Positions 21,927 to 29,304 of a stretch of 64,000 nucleotides of DNA are shown piece by piece. Both the position numbers and the translations under genes were made by a program. The notes beneath the pieces are model-generated. The model was not told the DNA's origin, did not search any database, and saw only the letters and a list, made by a program, of their open reading frames with translations. Within the stretch, counting starts at the first letter, position 1; each line of letters opens with the position of its first letter. The stretch spans positions 1,860,001 to 1,924,000 of the forward strand of contig NZ_JADBEK010000001.1 in the NCBI RefSeq assembly GCF_014873145.1, read 5' to 3'. Origin of the DNA: Nonomuraea angiospora (GTDB lineage: Bacteria; Actinomycetota; Actinomycetes; Streptosporangiales; Streptosporangiaceae).

Positions 21927-22322
21927 ATGGATCCGAGCGTCATCGCCACCTTGACTGCGGTGGTCTCCGCCGTCGTCGGAGGCGCCGCGGGCGAGGCCGG
22001 CAAGAGCGCGTGGGGCTCGCTGACGGCCCTCGCGCGGCGGCGGTTCGGCACGGACGCCGCCGTGACGGCCGCCTTGGAGCAGGCCGACACGAGGTCACCG
22101 GAGGAGACGACGCGCGTCCTGGTGGACCACGCGCACGCGGACGCCGAGTTCGGGCGGTCGCTGACGGACTGGGCCGGCGAGACGGCCCGCCTCCTGCAGT
22201 ACAAGCATGACGTCAGCAACACCATCGGCGGCGACGCGCGCATCACCGGCACGGTCGTCCAGGCCGGCGACATCTCCGGCTCCATCAACATCGGCACGCC
22301 AGGTCCGCCCGACCGGCGGTGA
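21927..22322 (+). CDS. Small effector with N-terminal amphipathic domain (Bell-like) and C-terminal amyloid-type motif
   Basis: 131 aa, ATG 21927 behind AAAGAGGAG. The N-terminal part (IATLTAVVSAVVGGAAGEAG) is a hydrophobic/amphipathic helical region followed by helices with many Arg and Glu. This fits the small Bell-type domains that accompany bacterial amyloid signalling motifs. The C-terminus (about 99-124) reads VSNTIGGDARITGTVVQAGD then ISGSINIG, matching the N-terminus of the divergent NB-ARC protein at N..G...G.VVQA.D..G.INI. In the proposed model the activated receptor templates amyloid folding of this tail and the N-terminal domain then attacks the membrane. Function is inferred from motif and pairing, not shown. 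Confidence 0.75.
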   Translation: MDPSVIATLTAVVSAVVGGAAGEAGKSAWGSLTALARRRFGTDAAVTAALEQADTRSPEETTRVLVDHAHADAEFGRSLTDWAGETARLLQYKHDVSNTIGGDARITGTVVQAGDISGSINIGTPGPPDRR

Positions 22323-22517
22323 GCCACGCCGAGGCGTCAACGCGGGGCGCTGGCGGACGCGGCGGGCCATGCCGCCGATCGCGCCGGCCGTAGTGCGGCC
22401 ACCTGGGAGAACCTCGTCGAAAAGACCTCGTTCAACAGTCAGACGGCCTTCAACGCGGCGTGGAACCACCTTTATCCCTGGGACAGCGACCCCGACACGC
22501 ACAACGGCGCCGCGCGC

Positions 22518-23171
22518 ATGGACGCCGCCCAGGTCTCCCTCAGCCAGGGCGTGCTGACCCTGAAGGCGACCAGGCTGCCGGCCCCGTCCGGGATCAGCCC
22601 GCAGCCCCCGCACGCCCCCCTGTGGTACCGCTCCGGCGCCGTCCACGCCAAGCGGCAGATCATCGTCAACGACCAGTTCCCCGAGTACGACATCGAGGGC
22701 GAGTTCGCGACGCAGACCGGGCCGGGCATCTGGCCCGCTTTCTGGACCACCGGCACCTGGCCGGAATGGCCGCCGGAGACCGACATCCTGGAATACGTCG
22801 GCGTCGACGAGCAGGGCAAGGCCGTCAACTTCTTCAACACGTACTACAAGACCGGCAGCGGAGAGACCTACCAGCGCTCCGAGGTGCCCGTCGCCGACCC
22901 CGACGTGTTTCACACGTATCGGGTCTGGATGTACAAGAGCGGCGACGACGTCAAGCTCGACTACTACTTCGACGGGGATTACGTGGCCACCCACATCGGC
23001 TACGGCTGGGCCGGTGTCGCGCAGACGCTCATCATCAACCTGCAGATGGGCTCCTACGCCTCCAACGTCGAGAAGGGCGGCGACGGCTGGGCCGACCAGC
23101 GGCCCGGCCCCGACGGCGACACCTATTTCCGCGCCCGCAACGTGTGGTTCGGCCGGACGCGCGCCTGGTGA
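22518..23171 (+). CDS. 5'-truncated GH16-like glycoside hydrolase
   Basis: 217 aa from the first in-frame ATG. The catalytic motif E.D..E is present (PPETDILEYVG), along with lectin-like beta-sandwich sequence (SGAVHAKRQIIVNDQFPEYD; YFRARNVWFGRT). Homology clearly begins upstream, at about 22401 (TWENLVEKTSFNSQTAFNAA), in the same frame but with no ATG, GTG or TTG before 22518 and no signal peptide. That frame runs back to the TGA of the effector gene. The domain start and secretion signal are therefore missing, so the gene is probably a truncated remnant although the catalytic half is intact. The family suggests an extracellular beta-glucanase-type fold. Confidence 0.65.
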   Translation: MDAAQVSLSQGVLTLKATRLPAPSGISPQPPHAPLWYRSGAVHAKRQIIVNDQFPEYDIEGEFATQTGPGIWPAFWTTGTWPEWPPETDILEYVGVDEQGKAVNFFNTYYKTGSGETYQRSEVPVADPDVFHTYRVWMYKSGDDVKLDYYFDGDYVATHIGYGWAGVAQTLIINLQMGSYASNVEKGGDGWADQRPGPDGDTYFRARNVWFGRTRAW

Positions 23172-23231
23172 GGTGAGTCCGTCAGTAAAGGACCGGTGAC
23201 TGTTCGGCGTCGGCCTGGGCAGTCCACGGTC

Positions 23232-23327
23232 ATGATGGATGAGGGTCTTGTCTTACTGCTGGCCTGGGGACAGTACCTCGCCCTGCTGGGCGCGCTCGCG
23301 TACGTGCTGCTGCGGCGGCGGGCATGA
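23232..23327 (+). CDS. 31-aa single-span membrane peptide
   Basis: ATG 23232 (second ATG 23235) opens a 31-codon frame with one hydrophobic segment (LVLLLAWGQYLALLGALAYV) and a positive RRRA tail. Its TGA overlaps the ATG of the lipoprotein gene (ATGA), so translation is coupled. I do not recognise a family. Coupling to the lipoprotein and Nramp-like genes suggests a small accessory of the same membrane system. Confidence 0.6.
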   Translation: MMDEGLVLLLAWGQYLALLGALAYVLLRRRA

Positions 23328-23755
23328 GGCGGGTGTGGGCGCTCGTACTGGTCGGCCTGCTGGTGCCGGGGTGTTCGAGTCCGGCGTGGGACGAGCGTGA
23401 CTACGAGCTGAAGGCGGCCGCGTCGGCGGAGGCGGTCGGCTCGACGGTCGAGGCGGTGCGGCTGGCCGTCGGCGGGGGCGGGCGGCTGACGCGGCCGTAC
23501 CTGACGGTGCTGCTGACGAACGCGGCCGAGCAGGTGCAGGTCGTCAACGACCAGTTCGGGGCCGTGCAGCCGCCGTCGGAGCGGGCCGAGGCGCTGGGCG
23601 GGCGGTTGCTGGAGATCGGCGATCGGGCCGAGAAGGCCGTCTCCGGGCTGCTGGTGGAGGTCAGGCGCGACCGCGTCGAGGATCCGGCCGGAGCGGCACG
23701 GGAGCTGGCCGGGCTGGGCGAGAGCCTGCGACGTTTCCAGGACGAGCACGAATGA
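23324..23755 (+). CDS. Small lipoprotein of unknown function
   Basis: 143 aa with a lipoprotein signal peptide (RRVWALVLVGLLVPGCSS, lipobox Cys about 17). The rest is mostly helical and rich in Ala, Glu and Arg, with two helical hairpin-like stretches (ASAEAVGSTVEAVRLAV; QVQVVNDQFGAVQPPSERAE). No enzyme motif is seen. It overlaps both the 31-aa peptide gene and the Nramp-like gene by 4 bp, so it belongs to that operon and should sit on the outer face of the membrane. Function is not recognised. Confidence 0.75.
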   Translation: MRRVWALVLVGLLVPGCSSPAWDERDYELKAAASAEAVGSTVEAVRLAVGGGGRLTRPYLTVLLTNAAEQVQVVNDQFGAVQPPSERAEALGGRLLEIGDRAEKAVSGLLVEVRRDRVEDPAGAARELAGLGESLRRFQDEHE

Positions 23756-24981
23756 AGCGATTCCTGGGCATCACGCTGGGCATCCTGACCGCGATCGGCG
23801 GCTTCGTGGACATCGGCGATCTGGTCGCCAACGCCCTGGTGGGCTCGCGGTTCGGCATGTCGCTGGCGTGGGTGGTGCTGCTGGGGGTGCTGGGCATCTG
23901 CGTGTTCGCCGAGATGTCGGGCCGGATCGCGGCGGTCTCGGGGCGGGCGGTGTTCGACCTGGTACGCGAGCGGCTCGGCCCGAAGGCGGGGCTGGCGAAC
24001 CTGGGCGCGTCGTTCTTCATCCTGGCGATGACGGTGGCGGCCGAGATCGGCGGCGCGGCGCTGGCCCTGGAGCTGGCCACCGGCGTCAACTACCTGCTGT
24101 GGGTGCCGGCCGTGGCGTTCGCGGCGTGGCTGGTGATGTGGCGGGTGCGGTTCGAGACGCTGGAGCGCGTCTTCGGGCTGGTCGGGCTCGCACTGGTGAT
24201 CTTCGTCGTCGCGCTGTGGCAGCTCGGGCCCGACTGGGGCGAGCTGTGGCGCCAGGCCAGCCGGCCCGCGCCGCCGCCGGACGAGGGGCTGCCCACCTAC
24301 TTCTACTACGCGATCGCGCTGCTCGGCGGGGCGATGACCCCGTACGAGGTGTTCTTCTTCTCCTCCGGCGGGGTGGAGGAGAACTGGACCCGCCGCGACC
24401 TGTCGGTCTCCCGGGCGAACGTGCTGATCGGCTTCCCGCTCGGCGGGCTGCTGTCGCTGGCGATCGCGGCGTGCGCGGCCACCGTGTTCCTGCCGGTCCA
24501 CGTGCAGGTGGAGTCCCTGGACCAGATGGTGCTGCCGGTCGCCCTCGGGGCCGGGCAGGTCGGGCTGGCGCTGGTGATCCTCGGCGTGTTCGCGGCCACG
24601 CTCGGCGCGACGCTCGAAGTGGCGCTGTCGTCGGGCTACAGCCTGAGCCAGTATTTCGGCTGGCAGTGGGGCAAGCGGGTGCGCCCGCGCGAGGCGGCCC
24701 GCTTCCACGCCACGGTGCTCATCGTGATGATCGTGGCGACCGCGCTGATCCTGACCAGCATCGACCCGATCATGGTGACCGAGTACTCGCTGGTGTTCTC
24801 GGCGGCGGCGCTGCCGCTGACGTACCTGCCGGTGCTGATGATCTCCAACGATCGCGACTACATGGGAGACAAGGTGAACGGCGTCTTCTCCAACACCCTT
24901 GGCACGGTTTTCATGATCCTTCTCGTCGTGGTGTCGATCGCCGCCATCCCCCTCATGCTGGCCACGAAGGCGGGCCAATGA
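23752..24981 (+). CDS. Nramp-family-related membrane transporter with non-canonical metal-site motifs
   Basis: 409 aa with about eleven hydrophobic helices in the Nramp/LeuT-fold arrangement. The helix 1 motif, DPGN in true Mn/Fe transporters, reads DIGD (GGFVDIGDLVAN). The helix 6 motif, A..MPH, reads AMTPYEVFF with no Met-Pro-His. These changes remove the usual Asn and Met ligands, so the substrate may not be Mn or Fe; Nramp-related Mg transporters also depart from the canonical set. The gene is translationally coupled to the lipoprotein upstream and the PRC-barrel-like gene downstream. Substrate is unknown. Confidence 0.8.
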   Translation: MKRFLGITLGILTAIGGFVDIGDLVANALVGSRFGMSLAWVVLLGVLGICVFAEMSGRIAAVSGRAVFDLVRERLGPKAGLANLGASFFILAMTVAAEIGGAALALELATGVNYLLWVPAVAFAAWLVMWRVRFETLERVFGLVGLALVIFVVALWQLGPDWGELWRQASRPAPPPDEGLPTYFYYAIALLGGAMTPYEVFFFSSGGVEENWTRRDLSVSRANVLIGFPLGGLLSLAIAACAATVFLPVHVQVESLDQMVLPVALGAGQVGLALVILGVFAATLGATLEVALSSGYSLSQYFGWQWGKRVRPREAARFHATVLIVMIVATALILTSIDPIMVTEYSLVFSAAALPLTYLPVLMISNDRDYMGDKVNGVFSNTLGTVFMILLVVVSIAAIPLMLATKAGQ

Positions 24982-25355
24982 CGGAAGCACGCGTGCTGCA
25001 CGCCCAGTTGCACCTGCTCGACCGGCAGGTGGTGCACGACCGCGACGGCCGGCTGGTGTGCAAGGTCGACGATCTGGAGCTGGCCCTCGACGAGCAGGGC
25101 CGTCCGTACGTCACCGCGATCCTGATGGGCCCGCTCGCGCTCGGGCCGCGCCTCGGTGGGGTGCTCGGCAGGCTCATGACGGGCGTCGCCCGCCTGCTCG
25201 GCGCCCAGGACCCGCCCCGCCTCCCCATGGCGGACGTCAGCCGCGTCGCCAGTGCCGTCCACGTCGGCGGCGACCTGACCCCGCCCGCGCTCGAACGCTG
25301 GGTCCGCACCCGCCTCATCGAACCCATCCCCGGAGCCTGGCATGAGACTGAGTGA
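24978..25355 (+). CDS. PRC-barrel-like protein 1
   Basis: 125 aa, ATGA overlap with the Nramp-like gene. Residues 8-55 (LHLLDRQVVHDRDGRLVCKV, then LELALDEQGRPYVTAILMG) look like a PRC-barrel beta domain, and the remainder is Arg/Leu-rich and helical (LGGVLGRLMTGVARLLG). PRC-barrels mediate protein or RNA contacts and often accompany membrane transport systems in actinobacteria. It overlaps the next PRC-like gene by 14 bp. The specific role is unknown and may be regulation of the transporter. Confidence 0.7.
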   Translation: MTEARVLHAQLHLLDRQVVHDRDGRLVCKVDDLELALDEQGRPYVTAILMGPLALGPRLGGVLGRLMTGVARLLGAQDPPRLPMADVSRVASAVHVGGDLTPPALERWVRTRLIEPIPGAWHETE

Positions 25356-25701
25356 CCTGCTCGCCCGCCCGGTCCGCGACAGCTCGGGCCGGCCCGCCGG
25401 TCAGGTCGCCGACGTGCGCCTGGTGCAGGACGGGCCGCTGCTCCGGCAGGTCCAGCACGCCTTCCGCGTGGCCGGCCTGATCGTCGTGACCCGCCACACC
25501 GGACGGCTGTTCGGCTACGAGCGGGGCCCGGCCATCAAGGGCCCGTGGCTGGTCAGGGCCGTGCTCAAGGTGCTGCACCGCAACACCCGCTACGTGCCGT
25601 GGGAGCACGTGGACAGGATCGACGACGACGGCGTCCTGCTGCGCGTCCCCCTGGACGAGCTGACCTCGGTCCACGACCTCTACCAGGACAGCGGCCCTTG
25701 A
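25342..25701 (+). CDS. PRC-barrel-like protein 2
   Basis: 119 aa. It begins with a typical PRC-barrel opening (MRLSDLLARPVRDSSGRPAG, then VADVRLVQDG) and ends YVPWEHVDRIDDDGVLL, the usual last strands of the fold. It overlaps the preceding gene by 14 bp and closes the operon, converging on gvpK with only 7 bp between stop codons. Two adjacent PRC-type proteins behind an Nramp-like transporter suggest a cytoplasmic partner pair. Function is unproven. Confidence 0.75.
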   Translation: MRLSDLLARPVRDSSGRPAGQVADVRLVQDGPLLRQVQHAFRVAGLIVVTRHTGRLFGYERGPAIKGPWLVRAVLKVLHRNTRYVPWEHVDRIDDDGVLLRVPLDELTSVHDLYQDSGP

Positions 25702-25708
25702 GCCGGGG

Positions 25709-26035
25709 TCAGCGGTCCTCGGGAAGGAGCGTGCCGAGCGGCCCGAGGTCGAGGTTGAGGTCCGACGGCGACAGGTCGAAGCGCTCGCACAGCTCCGTCA
25801 TGGCCTCCTCCAGCCGCATCAACGTCACGCCCAGCACCTCGACCTGCTCGTCCGACAGGTCGCCCTGCTCCATCCGCCGCACGCACTGCCGCTCCACGAG
25901 CTGGCGCACGAGCTCGACCAGGGTCAGGACGAGGCGTGACAGGTCGCGTTCGACCGCTTCCCGGTCGGCTTCGATGCGCAGCCGGCTGGATCGCGCCTCC
26001 CGCACCCGGGCCGGCTCATTTCCAGGGCTCGCCAT
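25709..26035 (-). CDS. gvpK: Gas vesicle protein GvpK
   Basis: 108 aa. The conserved GvpK core is present: DLSRLVLTLVELVRQLVERQ, RRMEQGDLSDEQVEVLG and the closing DLNLDLGPLGTLL. GvpK is an accessory protein needed for gas vesicle assembly. It is the last gene of the gvp operon and overlaps gvpS by 20 bp. Length and order (L-S-K) match Streptomyces gvp clusters. Confidence 0.93.
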   Translation of the reverse strand: MASPGNEPARVREARSSRLRIEADREAVERDLSRLVLTLVELVRQLVERQCVRRMEQGDLSDEQVEVLGVTLMRLEEAMTELCERFDLSPSDLNLDLGPLGTLLPEDR

Positions 26036-26255
26036 CGACGCCCCCGAACGTGTCGGATTCGCGAATCGACATGATCAGCGCGCGGACGGAGATGCGTACC
26101 AGGTCGATGTCCGCGATGGACAGGACGAGGTCCCCGCTCACCACCACGCCGCCGGCCAGGAGCCGGTCCAGCAGGTCGACCAGCGCCACCCGCTCCGCCG
26201 GCAGGCGCTCCTCCGCTGCCAGGACGGCGCCGCGCGGCGGCGCGTCGTGGGTCAT
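26016..26255 (-). CDS. gvpS: GvpA-family minor gas vesicle protein GvpS
   Basis: 79 aa from ATG 26255, coupled to gvpL by an ATGA overlap. It carries the GvpA/J/S fold signature (LVDLLDRLLAGGVVVSGDLV, then LSIADIDLVRISVRALIMSI), with the beta-hairpin and amphipathic helix of shell-type subunits. By its place between GvpL and GvpK it is GvpS, a minor or nucleating subunit rather than the main shell protein. Confidence 0.9.
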   Translation of the reverse strand: MTHDAPPRGAVLAAEERLPAERVALVDLLDRLLAGGVVVSGDLVLSIADIDLVRISVRALIMSIRESDTFGGVDGEPWK

Positions 26256-27031
26256 CGCGGGCCTCCCTCCTCCAGGACCGTGAACGAGTAGGGCGCCCAT
26301 GGGCCGGTGAGCTCCAGCTCGATCCCCTGCCCGCGCAGGTCGTCCAGAGCGCGCGCGAACTCCTCCGCGCGCTCCTCGTCGACCAGGTAGGCGCCGTTGA
26401 GGACCATCCACTCGTCCCTGCCGGAAAGCTGCGGGTCCTGCGCCCGGTGCCGGCGGCTCGCGACCGCGACGCACCTGAGGACGTCGTGGATGCGCTCGGC
26501 GCGCGCCCCCGCGTCGCGCCACGACTCCTCGCGGGTGCGCAGGCTCGCCTGGCGGCGCTTGAGGTAGGCGGTGCCGGGACTGGCCGGCTCCTCGGCGGCC
26601 GGCTCGGGCGCCACGGGGGCGGCCTCGGTCTTCACTACGTACGCCTTCACCCCCCACTCCTGCCGGCCCGCGACGCGGGCGAGCGTGTCGGCGAAGTCGT
26701 CGTGCCGCTCCTCCAGCAGGCGGCGGACCTGCTCCTCGCCGCTGTAGACCGTGACGAGGCGCACCGGTGCGACCGGCCCGAGCCGCGCCACCGCCTCCAC
26801 CACGCGGTGGTGGGCGTGGGCGGTCGCGCCCAGCCAGTCGAGGTCCTCCATGGACCGCCGCAGCGGCTCCTCGCCGAACTGCTCCAGCGGGACGGTGCTC
26901 ACGTACGCGACCAGGCCGGACTGGGCGATGGCCCGCACGTCCCGGCCGGCCACCCCCTTCAGGCCCTCGGGGCAGGGAACGGCCACGTCGCTCGCCACGG
27001 CGTAGAGGTACGTACCGGCGTCATCCACCAC
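26252..27031 (-). CDS. gvpL: Gas vesicle protein GvpL (GvpF/L family)
   Basis: 259 aa from GTG 27031, which has AGAAGGGACG in front; upstream codons fall in gvpJ. The GvpF/L pattern is present: TYLYAVAS at the start, APVRLVTVYSGEEQVRRLLE in the middle and ELTGPWAPYSFTVL at the end. A charged, Ala/Glu/Pro-rich insertion (APVAPEPAAEEPASPG) lies near residue 155. GvpF/L proteins contact GvpA during assembly. It overlaps gvpJ by 11 bp and gvpS by 4 bp. Confidence 0.92.
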   Translation of the reverse strand: MVDDAGTYLYAVASDVAVPCPEGLKGVAGRDVRAIAQSGLVAYVSTVPLEQFGEEPLRRSMEDLDWLGATAHAHHRVVEAVARLGPVAPVRLVTVYSGEEQVRRLLEERHDDFADTLARVAGRQEWGVKAYVVKTEAAPVAPEPAAEEPASPGTAYLKRRQASLRTREESWRDAGARAERIHDVLRCVAVASRRHRAQDPQLSGRDEWMVLNGAYLVDEERAEEFARALDDLRGQGIELELTGPWAPYSFTVLEEGGPR

Positions 27032-27449
27032 GCTCGTCCCTTCTCGCCTCCGTCCTCCTGACCGGCCGGTCCTCCACGGACTCGACCTCGCCCTCGATCG
27101 GCTCGATGGCACGCCGCCGCGGCCGGCCCTCCTCCAGTGCCGCGATCCGGTCGCGCAGCCGACGGTTCTCCTCGACGAGGGCCTGGTCCTTGCCGGTGAG
27201 CCAGGGGTCGTGCTCCCACCAGTCGATGCCCATCTCCCTGGCGGTGTCGACCGAGGCGATGATCAGCCGCAGCTTGATCGTGAGCAGCTCGATGTCCAGC
27301 AGGTTCACGCGGATGTCCCCGGCGATCACCACGCCCCGGTCGAGGACCCGTTCGAGGATGTCGCCCAGGTTGGCCGGTTCGCGACCCGAGGACACCGAGG
27401 AAGGGTAGGACTGGCGTCCCACGACCCCCGGCCGGTACTGCTCGGTCAT
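27021..27449 (-). CDS. gvpJ: GvpA-family minor gas vesicle protein GvpJ
   Basis: 142 aa from ATG 27449, overlapping gvpO by 4 bp. The GvpA-type core (LGDILERVLDRGVVIAGDIR, then VNLLDIELLTIKLRLIIASV) is followed by the GvpJ-typical WWEHDPWLT and a charged, coiled-coil-like tail (VEENRRLRDRIAALEEG). It is probably a tip or nucleation subunit. A weak alternative is a second shell protein. Confidence 0.9.
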   Translation of the reverse strand: MTEQYRPGVVGRQSYPSSVSSGREPANLGDILERVLDRGVVIAGDIRVNLLDIELLTIKLRLIIASVDTAREMGIDWWEHDPWLTGKDQALVEENRRLRDRIAALEEGRPRRRAIEPIEGEVESVEDRPVRRTEARRDERGG

Positions 27450-27817
27450 CGCGACTCCTCCGCGTAGTCGCCGCTGCCACGCCGGTAACGCCGCAGCCTC
27501 CGGTAGGAGAGCAGGTCGCCCTCCGGGTCCAGCTCGGCCTCGTACAGTGCGAGGATGTCGCCGGAGGAGGGGATGCGGCGGTCCTCGACGACCTCGACGT
27601 TGACGAGCCACCCGTCCTCCTCGGGCTTCACCCGGGTCACGCCCTCCGTCTCCCTGCCGGTCAGGTCCGCGATGTGCTGCAGCCCGAGCCCTCCCGCGCT
27701 CGCGGCGGACAGCCCGCGAGGGCGGCGCTTCGGCCGCTCGGCGGTGTCGCCGGCGGGATCTCTCGAGCGCGCCGGAGGCGGAACCCCCTCTTCGCGAGAC
27801 CTTCGCCTCTCAGGCAC
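27446..27817 (-). CDS. gvpO: Gas vesicle protein GvpO
   Basis: 123 aa, GTG 27817 with GGGAGGTGATC in front. The N-terminal 45 residues are basic and low-complexity. The conserved GvpO domain follows (GLQHIADLTGRETEGVTRVK, then DGWLVNVEVVEDRRIP and GDILALYEAELDPEGDLLSY). In Streptomyces gvp clusters gvpO is usually first, next to gvpA; here it lies after gvpG, so the order has been rearranged. It is an assembly accessory. Confidence 0.92.
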   Translation of the reverse strand: MPERRRSREEGVPPPARSRDPAGDTAERPKRRPRGLSAASAGGLGLQHIADLTGRETEGVTRVKPEEDGWLVNVEVVEDRRIPSSGDILALYEAELDPEGDLLSYRRLRRYRRGSGDYAEESR

Positions 27818-27821
27818 GGGA

Positions 27822-28067
27822 TCACCTCCCCTCGACCGGACCGAAGCCGCCCATCATGCCCTGAAGGACCTCCCGCATCTGCAGGGCCTCCTCCTCCTCG
27901 GAGATCAGGCCGGCGGCCCGGGACGCCTCGATCTCCTCCAGTCGGTGCCTGACCACCGTCGGATCGCGCATCTCGCGCTCGACCTGTTCCTGGATCAGCT
28001 CACCGAGCCGGATCACGCCGCGCAGCGGCGCCACCGGCCAGCCGAAGACGAGGCTGAGCAGGCCCAT
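27822..28067 (-). CDS. gvpG: Gas vesicle protein GvpG
   Basis: 81 aa from ATG 28067, overlapping the gvpF stop by 1-3 bp. It begins MGLLSLVFGWPVAPLRGV and continues LGELIQEQVEREMRDPTVVR, then RHRLEEIEASRAAGLISEEE, the standard GvpG pattern. GvpG is a small assembly accessory that interacts with GvpF/L-type proteins. It lies in the usual A-F-G order. Confidence 0.92.
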   Translation of the reverse strand: MGLLSLVFGWPVAPLRGVIRLGELIQEQVEREMRDPTVVRHRLEEIEASRAAGLISEEEEALQMREVLQGMMGGFGPVEGR

Positions 28068-28873
28068 CAGCCGCCCTCCCCGCCGCTCACCACGAAGTCG
28101 TACGGCGCCAGCGGGCCGTGCAGCTCCAGCTCGATCCGTCCCGCCCACAGCCGGGCGTACTCCTCCACGGCCTTCTCCAGCTCGCCGCGGCGGTCGCTCT
28201 CGACCAGGAGCGCGAGGTGGACGGCGTCCCGCTCGTGGGACGGCTCGCGGACGACGGTGAAGACGCTGAGCGGGGCGAGCCGGTCGAGGACGGCCCCGGT
28301 GTCGGCCTCCCGTTTGGCGCTGACCGCCTGGTTGACGACCTCTCCGAGCCGGATGCGCGCCTCCCTGGTCGCCGCCTCGGGCTTGCCCCGGATCTCGTCG
28401 CGGAGCTGGGCCGCCTCGACGTTCTCGTTGAGCACCTCCATGAGCACCGCCCGCTCGTCGTAGCGTCCCTTGACGACGAACTCGGCCCGTCCCTCCAGCT
28501 CGTCGAGGGCGGAGAGGAACTCGTCGTGGTACGGGCCCAGCAGCTCGTCCACCACCGCCTGCCGGTCCGTCAGCACCGCGCCGAAGCGCAGGGGAAGCAC
28601 GGGGACCTCGGCCGCGGTGGCGTCCAGCAGCTGCTGGTGCGCCACGAGGTCGTCGGGCGTGCCCAGCGGGCGCTCGATCGCCACCTCGCTCACCAGGGCC
28701 GCGATCTTGCCGTGCCGTACCAGGCGCACGGGGGCGCCGGCCACACCGCGCGCGTCGTCGGAGACCTGGACGTCCTCCGGCACGATTCCGTAGACGTAGG
28801 TGCTGAGGTCCCGGTCCAGAGGCGTGCGCTCCTCCTCCGCGGAGGAGGGAACGGTGTCGACAGACTCGGCCAT
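28067..28873 (-). CDS. gvpF: Gas vesicle protein GvpF (GvpF/L family)
   Basis: 268 aa from ATG 28873, 2 bp after the gvpA stop. GvpF/L landmarks are TYVYGIVPEDV, VLPLRFGAVLTD, FVVKGRYDERAVL and the closing ELELHGPLAPYDFVVSG. It is a paralogue of gvpL in the same operon. Its place directly after gvpA matches gvpF, which binds GvpA before incorporation into the shell. Confidence 0.93.
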   Translation of the reverse strand: MAESVDTVPSSAEEERTPLDRDLSTYVYGIVPEDVQVSDDARGVAGAPVRLVRHGKIAALVSEVAIERPLGTPDDLVAHQQLLDATAAEVPVLPLRFGAVLTDRQAVVDELLGPYHDEFLSALDELEGRAEFVVKGRYDERAVLMEVLNENVEAAQLRDEIRGKPEAATREARIRLGEVVNQAVSAKREADTGAVLDRLAPLSVFTVVREPSHERDAVHLALLVESDRRGELEKAVEEYARLWAGRIELELHGPLAPYDFVVSGGEGG

Positions 28874-28875
28874 GG

Positions 28876-29286
28876 TCAGCCTTCCTCCCTCCGGCGGGGC
28901 CGGGCGGTCCGGCGTCCGGAGTCCTCGGTGACGTCGCCGACGAGCTCGTGCAGCTTGTCCCCGGCGGCCTCCAGCACCCCTTGCGTGATGTCCTTGGTCC
29001 TGTCGCCGATCTGGCCGCCCTTCATCTCCTGCATGATCTCCGGCAGGCCCTGGCTCTGCTCGGTGAGATCCAGCCGGTTCACGGCCTCGGCGAAGCGCAG
29101 GTAGGTGTCGACGCTGGCGATCACGATGCGCGTGTCGATGGTCAGAAGCTCGATGCCGACCAGTGAGACCCGGACATAGGCGTCGATCACCAGTCCCTTG
29201 TCGAGGATCGTGTCGATCACGTCCGCCAGACCCGTCGGGGTCGGACGTTCTGCCATTCCGCCGCCCGCCGCGGGTTGTACAGTCAT
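28876..29286 (-). CDS. gvpA: Major gas vesicle shell protein GvpA with charged tail
   Basis: 136 aa, ATG 29286 behind GAGGAGCGAGG. The GvpA core ([20 protein letters not shown], then [20 protein letters not shown] and [16 protein letters not shown]) is followed by an extra 60-residue charged C-terminal extension ending PRRREEG. GvpA forms the ribbed gas vesicle wall. Actinobacterial versions commonly have longer tails than the roughly 70-aa cyanobacterial protein. It is the first canonical gvp gene after the two accessory genes. Confidence 0.92.
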   Translation of the reverse strand: MTVQPAAGGGMAERPTPTGLADVIDTILDKGLVIDAYVRVSLVGIELLTIDTRIVIASVDTYLRFAEAVNRLDLTEQSQGLPEIMQEMKGGQIGDRTKDITQGVLEAAGDKLHELVGDVTEDSGRRTARPRRREEG

Positions 29287-29304
29287 TTCCTCGCTCCTCG
29301 ATCG

